From: Ligula intestinalis
Taxonomy: Eukaryota; Platyhelminthes; Cestoda; Diphyllobothriidea; Diphyllobothriidae
NCBI GenBank assembly: GCA_036362985.1
Contig: JAYGXS010000004.1
Coordinates: 36,882,812-36,946,811, forward strand
Direction of reading: 5' to 3'
DNA length: 64,000 nt
The notes beneath the pieces are model-generated. The model was given only the letters and a program-made list of their open reading frames with translations, was not told the origin of the DNA and did not search any database. The translations under genes were made by a program, and so were the position numbers. Positions 35,500-47,520 of the stretch are shown here, one piece after another (position 1 is the first letter of the stretch; every line of letters begins with the position of its first letter).

Positions 35500-38400
35500 T
35501 CTATTGCGGCAGTCTGGGGTGCGAAAGCCTCTTTCCAACCGCGGCCTACAGATTGAACTTAAAGTTGCAAGGTATGTGATGCTAGCGTGACCCCGTGTGG
35601 TGTAGGTGCTGGTGAGGAGTGATATAATGCTGTCATGTCGCCGGCTGCATTCTATTGTAGGTTTTCCTGCGGGTGCGTGCGATGTAATAAACTCATACAA
35701 TTTGGTAATGTATGTATATAGTGCAGGCAGAGAAGGTGCGGGCGGTGGCTGTATGTCTGGACCCCAGGCACTGGTTACTCAGCCTCTGTGCGACGGATTC
35801 GCAAGTGGCTGGCCAGGCCGATGCGTGATGTGCATATACAATGACATTGAGTGCAGGATCAATCGGTGAATTTTGATGCAATAAAGCCGTTGGTGTTGTT
35901 GGTGGTGGTCTTGCCAGCTGAAGAGCTGTAGTTTGACGTGTGGTAGATGTGTAGAACTGGTTGGTTACGTCGAAATCGCGGTGAATTTCATTGTTATGCA
36001 TCCGCATGTGACCGAATAGGCCCATGCGATGAGTGAATACGCCAAAGCACCGAGGACCTTGGAAATGGTGGTCTCTGTTGTGTGTTGACGTCCCAGGCGC
36101 TTGTTTATCAATACCTGTGCGATGGATTCGCAAGTTACCTACTAGGCCTATACGTAAAGTGAATGTGCGATCGCAATGAGGGCAGGTAAGGCTCGAGTCC
36201 GTAGTGCTGGCAGAGGGGTCAACTATGGTGATGGAGGTCGTGGTAGAAGATGGTTCTTCACAGGGGATGGGAAAAGTTTACTTGTCGTGGCCTTGGTGGT
36301 CGGCATTGCGATCAATGTGGGGGCCGCAGTAGCGATGATTGTGACGGCAGGTGAGGACAGCGGAGCATCGGGTAGGTTAACATCTGTGGTGAGGGCAGTC
36401 GTCATCGGAGTGCGGAAACAGGAGGGACTGATGAAGTGTTCGTCGCCATAGAATTGGAGTTCGTCGGAGGGATGGCCCATTACATCTGGAGATGACGGAC
36501 CAAGTCGATACGTGCGTGAGAGGTGTGCTGACGGCGTGGGCGGGTCGGGAGGGCTTGGGCATTGGTAGCGTTACTCCGGTAGGTTCATGACTTCTGAGCT
36601 GTCATTTTGGCCTTGGCGGCGGCAATTTGACCGGCCATATCGGTTCTTTAGGATATCATTGTAGTGATTTTTTTGTCTATCTCTGCAGCGAGCAGCCACA
36701 ATGACACCAGAGTAGAACAACCATTTGGATTGTTGTTGAAAAGAAGAGAAGAAGAAGAAGAACGCTATATTTAGGATTTTACAAACCTGAATTTTCAGCA
36801 AAAATGGCTCCATTCACGGAGAGCAAATGGTAAGGAAAATAAAGGGTTATTTTTAAAAGGACAAAGGTAAAAGGTCATGAAATACTCACAAGTCAAGTTT
36901 TCACGACATTTGTATCAACTATGGAGACAGTTCGGCTTTCAACTCCATTTCCGCTTCTTCACATGCTTATTTCTTTGTGTTGTCATCCTACGGAGAATTG
37001 TCGATGTTGGTGTTGTTGGTGAATTGCATATGCGACAGATTGGCCTCATTTGACAAATATTGGGATGGTGATATGTTGTAGATAAAATAACTTGTTTTCG
37101 TGCATTTAAAAAGGTAGCAGTGTACTGTAGATATGATCTCATGATCACAAATGCAGACAAAAAAGCAGAGGATTAGAGAGGATGGTATAGGATAATAAAT
37201 TTCCACGTGAATGGTGAGCAAAAAAATGGGTGGCTTAAATTCGAAAGCCACGCCTGTTGGTCTTCCATCTGCACTAAAACGCCGCTCCATCGCAGTTGAA
37301 GCTGCTCCAGCATGGCGTGGACGCTGAGGATTCCCGTCCTCTCCAGTACTTTCCTGTCCTGTCATCTCAGCTTCAGTATTCGGTGGGGGCAACTAAGATG
37401 GAAAGGCTTCAGTTTCTATGCTTGGGCTGCGTAGACGGTTCAGATCTCCATTTCCTTTAAGAGTGGTTTGAAGACAACGGTCTTGTATATCTTCGGTTTG
37501 GTTGACAATAAGAGGCCATGGCGGTTACAAACGGAGGGTTGAAACCGGCGGATTATCTGGCTTGCTCTAGAGATCCGATGCGTAATCTCGTTGTCGATTC
37601 TGATGTTTTGAGATTGTGGCAGCCTGAATTTGGTAGTGCTGCGCGCATTCACCCCTCCTCATTCTGCCTAACCGTTGTCTACTCGCGCGTTCGGCGCTGA
37701 TTCACCTTCTTACCTCTGCCCGCTCTTGCATTTTCGCACCCCCGCTCTCACCGCGCGTACGCCGAAGCTAATCGATTCCTTGCGCACTCTGACGTCAATA
37801 CCCCTACACTTTACTGATTGGCTGATAACTAGACGCCTTCGCTAAACCCGCGGACATCGACACATTATTACACCTACGCAGCTGGACTTGCCGACAATTA
37901 TTACGGTTGTGCTCATTCCTTCAATATTATCCCTCTTAACACTTGCGTGTTACGTCCTTATAATTTTGGAATAATACTCGCTAGGAGCTTCGTTAGTTAG
38001 GCCGGACGTCGAAACCTGACAAGGTAACGTGTTTTCGAGATAGTCGAAGTTGTCTACAGTTTTGAGCTAGGTGTTGATCCGCCAAAACCGGGTGGCGGTT
38101 GGTGCATGACCATCGACTTTCCGTGTTGATCGTTGTTATGTTTTGGAAACAGTAGTAGCTGATAGGCGTGACGTGTACTCAGGACGGGCGACCAGTCCAA
38201 GTGAGGAGTCATATTAACCAAGAGGGCTTTATGGGGTGGCTTAAGCGTAAAAGGCTGGTGACTCCAAAGTTGATGCAACCAACGGCGAAGAGTTCCATAC
38301 TTTTTGCATGTCATCTTCTGTTGTGGTGTTGAGCGTGCAGTCATCTGTGAACAGTCGATCGTGCACGGTGGCCTTAGAAACGCCCGTGGGGGTCTGCATC

Positions 38401-39850
38401 CGTCGGATGGTGAGGAGCTACCCATCAGTTCTCTGTACGATATGAATTCCGGGACGCTCGCCATGGTAGGCGTCTATCAGCAAACAGAAAGAGTGCCATT
38501 TATGTAAAATATTAAAAAATAATTACAACCTGAATGTAAAGCAATTGTGTCCTGTCGTCCTGTATACAACGATAAAGTTCCAGCTGTGTGGTCAACGCTT
38601 TAAAACACAAGTCAGTCAAGGAAACATAGAGGCGAGAATGTTTAAGGTCAAATAAGTCTGGGACCTGGCCACAAGTCTTTGCTTCAAATAGCTATTTAGG
38701 CAGTTGAAGAGAACGTGGGCGAAGATTTATCTAGTTATGTCCCACATTGAGTTTTCTTGATCATTGTCGCAGAGTTGACAGTTCCCTTTCCGCCTGTAGA
38801 GGTGAACGATTTTAGCGTCCTTGAAGTCATGGGCGACATGTTCTTGACGTCACATTTCCTGGAAGAGCGTTGTGGAATTGGTCGTAAGGTGAGGGTCGCC
38901 GTACTTGTAAAGCTTAGCGGGGATCGCGTCTGATCCGGGCGCTTTCCTGGTGGAGAGTTCCTGCACGGTCTTGATGGTTTCCTGAAAAGCAGACGGGAGA
39001 TCGAGGTTCGCTTTCGTCTCCGTACGGGGCAGTCGGTTGATGGCGGCATCGGAGTTGGTGGAGGGGCGGCTGAAGACGCCTTGGAAGTGCTCGGTTCAGC
39101 TCTTCAGGAGTTGCGTCTTCTCAGCGAAAAAGATAGTTCCGTCAGTGCTGAGAAAAGGAACAGTTCTTTTGATTGTGGGACCTAAAACAGCCTTGAGCGC
39201 ACGGAAAAACTTCTTACATTTATTGCGGTCCGGGTAGCTTTGAATCTCCTCGGCCTTGCAAACCACCCAGGTGTCCTGAATTTCCCGCAGGCGCAGTCAC
39301 ACAAAATGATGACTTCCGTAGAAGGCTGCTTTGTTCGTGCCGATAGGATGGTCAACGTAGGCTTTGTGCAGCCGCTTTTGCTTCACAAGCACATTGCTGA
39401 TGGCTGTGTCGTTTTCGTCAAACTAGTCCTGGTTTTGAAGACGTGCGCGACCCAAGATACTTGGGGCAGTGAATTGGGCTGTATTCCTCGGTTGGCACTA
39501 TCGGTTCTCCGTGGAGGCGTTCTCATGTGCGACTGGAAGATTAGATGGCCGCTGAGCCAGCTCCTTAATAAAATGTAGCTGATTAGTAGGCAAATCCGAC
39601 GAAACCCTGTTTAATTGAACTGATGTTGCTTACCCTAAGGTATTCTGTGTGGCTGAGGATGGATCTTTGTCTTAGAGGTAACGAGACGATGATCGTTCCA
39701 TCCGTCGGCATCCGATATTGCCTTTGTCGCCAGCAAGTCCTGATGATCACGTCGCCAGACGTGGACATTGTCCAGGAGATGCTATTCTCGGCACCGAGGA
39801 TGCATCCAAGTCGCCTTTTATTGCAGCGAGAGTCAAAAGTCTGTTAGTCG
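35500..39850 (-). mobile_element. Fragmented non-LTR retrotransposon with C2H2-finger tail
   Basis: Pieces in minus-strand order resemble a common tapeworm endonuclease-RT family. 39.85-39.24 kb: endonuclease-end residues (DGTIIVSLPLRQRSILS). 39.24-38.73 kb: the RT start (RTVPFLSTDGTIFF, RKAPGSDAIPAKLYKYG, TLFQEM). 38.46-38.05 kb: RT palm remnants (HDRLFTDDCTLNT, MVMHQPPPGF). 37.66-37.25 kb: the thumb/connector (DNEITHRISRASQIIRRFQPS, HLSC, VLERTGILSVHAML). 36.15-35.98 kb: a C2H2-like tail (THRMGLFGHMRMH). Frameshifts, stops and gaps are everywhere and other sequence is inserted between pieces. The family is inferred from memory of diphyllobothriid gene models. Confidence 0.75.
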
Positions 39851-41920
39851 GGATGAGGCAGTGTTCTACGCAGGTACGTAAGAGAAGCAAGCCATTGCCA
39901 TTGGAGTTGTGGAGACCATGGGGACCCAGAACTCCCTTTCAGGCAGTATGGTCAGTGCCTACGCAAGTGGTGAAATCACCAAAGATAATCAACTTGCCTG
40001 CCTTTGTCATAGTCACCAGAACAGAATACAGATCCTCGTAGAACTTTTTAATTTTCCCATCAGAGCTGGTCATCGAATGACGTACGCACTGATGACTGTA
40101 ATATTTTTTTATGCCGAAGAGACAGGCGAAGTCTCATCAGGCGATCGTCGATGTTCTTTGATTGTTTCAACCGTAATTATAGTGATCTGCGAGTCGCGGT
40201 CTGCTGGCAGAAATTGTTAACTCTGCCTTCTCTGTTGCTGTCTCTAAGCAGGGCTGCTAAGTCGTCCTAGACGTCTGCCGAACTCCACTATGGGTCACAT
40301 TTATGGATTTAGTAAGGGAACTGCCATACAGCCTAGATCGCCTACGTGATTACCTGTCGCCCTCGTCATTGGACAATGGGGAAAGGGTGAGGGTACGAGA
40401 ATGCGTCGGATGATGGAGGAGGAAACAGGGGGCCAGAAGGAAAGGGAGAGTATAAGAAGGAGTGCAAAAATAGAGCTGGGTTTAACCAACCGGCCGAGTC
40501 AGTTGCCTGGTTGTGACCGCTAGGCAGAGCCTAGCTTCAAGTAGCCACAGGTGGGGGTTGGGTATCAGTTAAGGTAAGTTAGGCGTAGTCACAGACTGCA
40601 CGAGACAAATGATTACGTTCACGCATAACCAATAAAGCGCAGAAGCCGTCTTAACCAACTTGCTCGCATACCACCATCATGACTCCTTCTAACACCGCAT
40701 CATCAACCCATGTGCATGTCTTGCGCATTGAGATAGCACTGGCTGCCGACAGGAATAGAGCTCTATTGAACCACTCGGAGGAGTCGAAATGCGAGGCGAG
40801 ACGCTAACAGCTCAAAGCACTACCGAATAGGTCCGATTGCCATCCGACCTAAAACATATATTTACCTTAAAAGTATGCTCTTAGCATACGGGAACCCACT
40901 TCTTTTCTCCCGTCCTTGCGGTTCAGTTCTCCTTTGCGGATTCGATCGAGGCGTTGTTCGGTGGACGATTATCGAGGGTTACGAAAAGCATAACAAATTG
41001 GCGACACATACTCATTATGTCTATTTGCGCGGAAAAACTGCAGTTTATCTTGCAACAAAAGTAGGCTCAGTTCGAAACAGCTCATCTGAAGATGTTGGAA
41101 TGCATGGTGCAAAAATTCAATTTGCACGTTCTATGAGAAACAATCCACATCAACGGACACAGTTGCTGTTTGCATCATTGAGCTTATTTAGGAGCCCGAT
41201 TCCGGCGTGACTTTCGGCATCCGGTTTAAACGTTGGGAAGACAGTTTCCAAAATGATTTTGCGTAGAAGGCAAGCCTTTGACTATTGGGCATCAAAGATC
41301 ACTAATGGTCCACTGAAGGGTTTCTGCCGAAGAACCTTCGTAAGTTCACATTCTATGGAACTGTTAAACAACTCTCAGAAGCCTTCAGAGAGAAGTCATC
41401 ACAGTTCGGTATATGATAGCAGTGTCTCCAGGAGGTAAAGAACGAGAGACGAGTTTCTGACGTTCGCCAGTATTGCCAACCATGACTTCGAATAGTTGAA
41501 GTTGCGAGCGATGAAAGAAGATCAATTTAAGAGTCTAATTCCTGTGTGCACTTTTCAGTCACCTTGTGGTGCTGAACTCAGGATTCGTGTGCTTGACAAA
41601 ACTTAACAAGACTCACACTCTTACAGAAATAGACTACCGAGTGTAAGTGACTCAAGAATCTTAAGCAAGATTCTGTAATGATGGGGCAACCCAGTCCCTC
41701 ATTTGCCGCCACTGGTGTTCACGTTGTGAACCACGCAAAGTTAATATCACTATACCCCAAGACCCGACCTCCAGAAAACCAGCAACAGCATGTTTGCAAT
41801 GCGGTCATTGACATTTCGGTTGCGTATATCCGTTCATGAAACATGTTCGTCAGAAATTCCCTAAACATGGGCACAAGGAAGATCGCTGCCCAGTAAGCCA
41901 ACCCTCCGAATCAAAGCTAT
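39850..41920. other. No gene recognised
   Basis: Low-complexity and unassigned sequence between two non-LTR elements. The ORFs here show no family motifs. Confidence 0.4.
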
Positions 41921-41921
41921 A

Positions 41922-41937
41922 CAGTGTGTGTGTGTGT
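41922..41937. repeat. (TG)n/(CA)n microsatellite at the 3' end of the non-LTR element
   Basis: GTGTGTGTGTGTG run just 3' (minus strand) of the ORF stop of the element at 42-45 kb. It may be the element's own simple-repeat tail. Confidence 0.6.
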
Positions 41938-41954
41938 CGTAGCCCATAGTTGAA

Positions 41955-44900
41955 TCAGGAATCCCCGCCGTAATCCAAACTGAGAGGCGTCGGGAGACGG
42001 AGAAAAGCCGCGACCTCGACCGGCTTGAGCCACAGGTCCGCGGGAGTGAGGTGGGCGCCTGGCCGAGAACTGCAGGCGAACAGATGACGGCAGTCATGCG
42101 GCGAGACGCCGCAGTCGGGACAGCAGTCGGGTATGGATGAGTCGAGCCGGTGCTGGTACTGGCGAAGGAGCATGCAGTAGCCACTGCGTAACTGCGCCAG
42201 GGTACAACGAGTGACCCTCGGGAGATGTCGTTCCGAGGCCGCAATCGGAGGTGGATAGCCACCCAAAAGGACCGGGGGACGGTAACCTCGTTTCTCCTCG
42301 ACAACGAATCGCTGGTGGAGATGCTGGAAGTCTGTCTTGGTGGCAGAGCTATCAACAGGTAGATCTGCGGGAGACGAGGCAACAGCTTCCTTGTGGAGTG
42401 CTCGAATAGACGGCCAGACGTTGCGGCAGGGCTCGGGAGCGGTGCAACGGTGATGATTGGGATGGCCGGGTTGCGAACAACTCCACCAGAACTGCTGGCT
42501 AAGGAGAGTGTTGTGATGGGCGACCGGTAGAACAGAAGCCTCCGCATGAAGAGGATCTATAGGCAACATTTTATAGCAACCCGTGATCGTGCGGAGGGCA
42601 GCGTTTTGGGCTGACTGGAGGCGGCGGAGGCTGGAAGAGCTCATCGTAGGAGACCAGATTGATGCCTCATAAGTGAGGTGCGGCTTGGCCAGCGCCTTGA
42701 AAGCAGTCGACAGAGTCTCTTTCGCGCAGCCCCAGGATGTGCCTGTTAGAGCCTTGAGGACCTTGGTGCAGCGGCTTACTTTGCTTGCGGTCTCCCTGGC
42801 ATAGTCTGCGAACGTGAAGAGCGGATCAAATCGCACACCAAGGAATTTGGGCTTGCGGACGAGCGGTAAGGACGCCACATGGACGGTGATGACCAGGTGA
42901 CGATTGAACTCCTTCGGATCAAGCGTAAAAACAGTAACGAACGACTTGGCTGTCGAGATCGTCATTCCGCGCTGGGTGAGGAAGTTTTCGACAACAGGCA
43001 TGAACTCCGTGAGGAGCTGTGCAGCCTAATCGATGTCATGGTGCCGGCAAAAGAACGTAACATCGTCCGCATAGGATACCACTTGCACAGGTGCCCGGGG
43101 GAGTGGGAGCTCTCGCATTTAGATGTTAAAGAGCGTCGGGCTGAGCACAGAGCCTTGAGGGACGCTACAGGTCTGCTTACGGGGCTTGGAGAGAGCGCCC
43201 CGGAAGAGGACACGATCGTGATAGCCACGGATGTAAGCCGCCAACCATCGGACCAGGCCAGTCGGGACGTTCAACGAGACCAAGTCCTGCAGGAGCTGAT
43301 CGTGGCGGACGCAGTCAAAGGCTCGTGACAGGTCAATGTAAACTGCCACGGTCCGCGATGCGGGCTTCTGTTGATTGAAGCCCTCGAGGATAGCGTCGCT
43401 GATTTCGAAAAGCGCCGTTGTAGTTCCACGACCCGATCGGAAACCATGTTGGTGGCAAGATAGTTCCGCCCCAGACGTCAGAATTGGGTGGATGAGCCGT
43501 TCCAGGATCTTCGCCAATGGACTGAGGAGGGCAATTGGACGATAAGAGGTGGCTAGGCAGGGGTCCTTACCCGCTTTGACCAGGGGGATAATGATCGACT
43601 GGCGCCAGCAATCAGGGATGATTGAAGTTCCCAGTGAAAGGTTGAAGGGGGCGGCAAGGTAGGCAGCCACCTTCGGGCCGATGTGGCGCACATGGATAGG
43701 CGCCAGACCATCTGGTCCTAAGGCTTTCGAAGCTCTCATTTTCTTGACGGTGGTGAGGATGGCATCAGCCGAAAAGGAAATGTCTGGGGGCGGGGCTTTA
43801 TGGAGGAGGCGAAGAAGGGGGCGCTGGCTTTTGGGACTGGGCGCCGAGCGGGGCGAGAACAGCTTGTTCATCTTCGTGGCGATCTTACCGCTGTTGGAAA
43901 TAAACTTGCCGTCCCCAAAGCGAATAGACTGGTTTGATGTATCAGCCCGGGGTTTGGTCAGGTTGCGTAAAAGCTTCCAAGTGACAGCTGAGTTGCCGCT
44001 GAAATTGCAATCTGAAAGTAGTTCATGCCAGCGTTGGCGTTTGCCATCGTTGATAGTCTTAGTGATTAAGCCATTCAGTTCGCCAACGCGCGGGTCACTG
44101 GCATCACGCGCTCGTATTTCGTCTCTCTCTCGTTCCAGGCGGGAGGCCTCGGGCGGATAGTTAGGACGGAGAAAGGGAATGCGGCCGTTAAGGATGTGGT
44201 GACTTGCTGCTGCCAGGAGTAGTCGACGAAGGGCTCGCTCCGCCATGTGGAGACAGGTGGGAGGCGGTAGGCCATCGATCTCGGCTTCGCATTCGGTCAT
44301 GAACGCTGCCCAATTGGCTTTCTTGAAATTAATGAAGTGCCGGTTGGGGGCCTTGATACGCTCGGCGGCGGTGGCCAATTCGAGCACAATGGGGAGGTGG
44401 TCGCTACCCAGGCTGATTTCCGTGTTCCACATGGTGGAGGCTACCAGACTGAGACTGGCGAGGGAAACATCGGGCAAGCTGGAGACGCCGTTGGTTGGGA
44501 GCCGCGTTTGGCTGTTCTCGTTGAGAACGGCAAAGGGGGCGTGTTTTATTTCATCAGCCAGAGCTTCTCCTCGGAGGTCAGCTGCCAAGTTAGAGCACCA
44601 TAGGTCATGGTGAGCGTTGAAGTCACCTAGCACCAGACTGTCTCCAGAAGGTAAGTAGGGAGCGATAGAGGCGGTGAAACCGGGAGAACAACTGGAAGTT
44701 GGAGGGATGTACACGTTCACGACGGTTAGCGGCGCCGGGCCAATGTCAAGGGAAATCGCCAGTACTTCCGTGGGATCGGCTCCAAGCAGGGGAAGCTGGT
44801 GATGGGCAATGGATTTGTCCACCAGGAAGGCCAAACTTCCGCCTTTGTTGCGGCCGCGTTCGCGGCGGACAATCGTGTAATCGGCACAGGAAGGGACCTT

Positions 44901-45488
44901 AGTGGAGTTAGACCACTTTGTCTCTTGGAGAGCCGCCACAGCTATGCTATGCGAGCGCATGAAGGCCAGGAGCTGATCAAGCTTCCCAAGGAGGTCGTTG
45001 GCGTTGAATTGTAAGATTTTAAGACCAGGTGGAGAGGCAAGGTCGGAGACCAGAGGATTTGGGTTCAGGACTGGACGGGCTGGAGCCATGGAGATCGGTG
45101 GGGGCACGGGACAGCTGGGACACGCGAAGGCGGGCGACCAATCGGCAGCCGTGGCGAGGCCACTGCTGCGGAGATGGCACCAGCCATTGCAGGAGCCGCA
45201 ACGTACAGACCAGTCGCGGCGGCCCAGATGGACTCGGCAGAACGAGCAGTACCAGAGAGGTCCAGGGTTGGCCTCGATTCCGGCGGCGAGGAGGAGGAGT
45301 CGGAGCAGCGTGGCCGGAAGGGGCTGTTTCGTCATCAAAAACACGGATTGGGCGGAGGGGAGAGTTGATCTAACGTAGGGAGATGGGTGTAGCAGACCTT
45401 GGCCGCCGGGAGGGCGGGTGGTAACGCGATTTGTAGACGCGTCTGCTGTGGTTCCCAAGGTATACAGTAGGAAGACATGGTTTCCCAA
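41955..45488 (-). mobile_element. Near-complete non-LTR retrotransposon (Jockey/CR1-like group), single ORF with two nonsense codons
   Basis: A single minus-strand frame is open upstream to 45488. The first ATG is at 45333-45335, giving about 1126 residues to the stop at 41955. Domains in order: a Leu-rich leader ending in GIEANPGP (2A-like, residues 19-26); a PHD-type finger (C30, C33, C46, C49, H54, C72, C75); an AP-like endonuclease (LQFNAN, LQETKW, VYIPPT, GDFNAHH.LW, SDHLPI); RT (KALGPDGL, SYRPIALL, QHGFRSGRGT, DLSRAFDC, VPQGSVLSPTLFN, YADD at 43062-43073); and a C-terminal CCHC-like cluster (CCPDCGVSPHDCRHLFAC). A TAA (43119-43121) and a TAG (43026-43028) break the RT on either side of YADD; no frameshift is seen, which suggests a fairly young copy. 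It is more GC-rich than its surroundings. The clade is inferred from motif style. Confidence 0.93.
45258..45311 (-). other. 2A-like leader motif of the non-LTR ORF
   Basis: Residues 9-26 from the first ATG: a run of leucines followed by AAGIEANPGP. 2A sequences, D(V/I)ExNPGP, cause ribosomes to skip a peptide bond before the last Pro and are known at the N-terminus of several non-LTR retrotransposons. Here the usual Asp is Gly, which may weaken or abolish skipping. Confidence 0.6.
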
Positions 45489-46300
45489 GCGCTTTTCAGC
45501 CCATTTCGGTTCGAAGACTTACTCCTAACTGGTCATGTTAAGTTTGAGTTTGACGTGCGGGCAAAGTACCTTTCGGTTGCTATCAATATCAACCCAGTGC
45601 GACCCCCCCCCACCGCTCAGTGTAGCCTCAGACATTCCCCTTATCCTTATGCGTGCCTCATATATGATTGGATGGCCTCCCATGATCTTATCGAACAAGA
45701 AGGCAGTGAACCTTTCCGGGAGAATTATCCGGCCCACCGGTGAGCTTTACTGTTGCGTTTTTTGGTGGCATTCAAGGAAACATGCTACCTCACAACCCCC
45801 CCCCCAGCCTTAACATACTTTTGGCCGTCAAGTAAGACATTGGCAAAGTTCGAAGCTAGGTCAATTTCTCTATGCTGATCTGGAAATGCGCAGACCGCAA
45901 CTGTCTTATCTACTCACAGTGGACCGTGAGCAGTTTGCGCAGGAATAATAAGGCCACAAACTACCATCAGTGGATGCTCCTATATTTAAAGTGCATGCAC
46001 AGTAGGAGGGGCCTTCCATGAGAACACACCTGAAGTTTTTATCTGGAAAATTTGGAAACGAAACCTCTGTGATCTGTCAGACAGAGCAGGACAATTATGC
46101 ACCAGTGGGCTGCTATTCTAAAAAAAACTCCATCAAAACTCTGCGACTTTCAGAGATAAAAACTGTCGTAAAAATGAATTTGAAGCCATGCACAGACTCT
46201 AACCAGTTTGACTATCAAGACAGGCTTCGAGAGGGAGAAAACCGACAGCAGTCGTAAGAGCAAATAGAGGAGAATATACGACTTCCAGGCAGCAGTTCCG
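45489..46300. other. No gene recognised
   Basis: Sequence between the non-LTR element and the PLE cluster. It contains two C-runs (near 45605 and 45790). No domain-bearing ORF. Confidence 0.4.
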
Positions 46301-46309
46301 AAGAAGAAG

Positions 46310-46482
46310 ATGCTATCACTAAAACAAGGACTTTATTTTCCTGACGTTTCGTATTCCGTCTGGACTCCTTAGTAATAGGTAATCGTAAACAGGTCTAGAC
46401 ATGCGCAGATAAAGGGTAATACATGCACAGATTGCACGGTATTCATAGTTCACAGCGGTCACCCGCATCCATACTATAATTG
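46310..46482 (-). repeat. PLE terminal repeat, inverted relative to the PLE body that follows
   Basis: It is the reverse complement of terminal-repeat sequence seen at 48.2-48.36 kb (CAAGGACTTTATTTTCCTGACGTTTCG..., AGATTGCACGGTATTCATAG). It joins directly, near 46482, to plus-strand RT sequence beginning SPISGLIAEAV. Confidence 0.85.
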
Positions 46483-47203
46483 TCGCCTATTTCCGGGCTA
46501 ATAGCAGAGGCGGTCCTACAATGGCTGGACACGCTGGCTTTCCGACACCACAGACCGAAACTCTGGGCTCAGTATGTGGACGACACATTCGTCGTAATTG
46601 CGCGAGATCAGGTGCTGACGTTCAAAGAACGTCTTACCGCCGTCTTCCCGGACATTCAATTTACGATTGAGGAAGAAGAAAACAACCAGCTGGCCTTCCT
46701 GGATGTCCTAGTTTGCCGCAGAGAAGATATTGGCCTTAAAACTAAAGTGTTCAGGAAAGCAACCAACACTATGCACGTCCTTAACTACAACAGCAACCAT
46801 CCCATCGGTCATAAACGCAGCTGCGTAAGAGCACTATTCCGGCGCGTCTAGATGCATTGCAGCTAAGTGGACAACAAAAATTGCTCAATTTTCATATGTT
46901 CGACGGATACTGAGATCAAATGGATACCTGCACAATTTTGTCAACCAGTGCATACGCAAACGAGAGACTAATCCACGTCCAGCTAGTCGAAACGTTTGGC
47001 GAGCTCTTCCATACGTGAAGAATGTATCGGAAGCGGGCAGGCCACTACTCACCCCACTTGGAGTTGGAGGTGCACACAGGCCGGAAGCAACCATCAGGCG
47101 CCGGGGCATGAGGCCGAAAGACCCACTGCCACGGCAGGAAACGGCTGGAGTTGTTGACCGGATCTGGTGTAGTTGTGGACAAAGCAAATACGTCGGAGAA
47201 ACC
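46483..47203 (+). mobile_element. Penelope-like element fragment: RT palm to GIY-YIG, cut by the assembly gap
   Basis: The plus-strand frame begins SPISGLIAEAVLQWL and contains LWAQYVDDTFVVI (catalytic YVDD), FPDIQFTIEEE and NQLAFLDVLVCR. After frame breaks near 46850 it continues through VRRILRSNGY, ASRNVWRALPYVKNVSE, LTPLGVGGAHRPEATIRRRG, KDPLPRQETAGVV and CGQSKYVGET, the start of the GIY-YIG domain, where the N-run begins. The first RT motif is missing. Confidence 0.88.
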
Positions 47204-47303
47204 NNNNNNNNNNNNNNNNNNNNNNNNNNNNNNNNNNNNNNNNNNNNNNNNNNNNNNNNNNNNNNNNNNNNNNNNNNNNNNNNNNNNNNNNNNNNNNNNN
47301 NNN
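47204..47303. other. Assembly gap (100 N)
   Basis: Exactly 100 N, a conventional scaffold gap of unknown true size, placed inside near-identical PLE repeats. Order and orientation on either side should be treated with caution. Confidence 0.99.
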
Positions 47304-47520
47304 GCTCAATTACGACGAAGGTGTCGTCCACATACCGAGCCCAGAGTTTCGGTCTGTGGTGTCGGAAAGCCAGCGACTCCAGCCGTTGCAGGACCGCCTC
47401 TGCTATGAGTCCGGAAATAGGCGAGCCCATAGACGTGCCCTTCACCTGCTCGTTGATAGTTCCGTTGAAGGTAAAGTACGTCTTCAGGCAGAACTTCAGG
47501 AGCTGGCTTTCCGACACCAC
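47304..47520 (-). mobile_element. PLE RT fragment in minus orientation, next to the gap
   Basis: The minus-strand frame reads LLKFCLKTYFTFNGTI, KGTSMGSPISGLIAEAVLQ and LWARYVDDTFVVIE, the RT palm with YVDD. Its first 70 bp form an exact inverted repeat with 47503-47572. Confidence 0.85.

Noticed and set aside
40130..40165. CTGATGAGAC hairpin (minus) resembling a hammerhead start
   Set aside because: The hairpin is followed by TCTTCGG, not GAAA.
40301..40489. Small ORF with a signal-peptide-like N-terminus (minus)
   Set aside because: Hydrophobic start alone is not evidence; no conserved residues or transcript context, and it lies among repeats.
45489..45815. Overlapping short ORFs on both strands
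   Set aside because: They span C-homopolymers and have no recognisable motifs.
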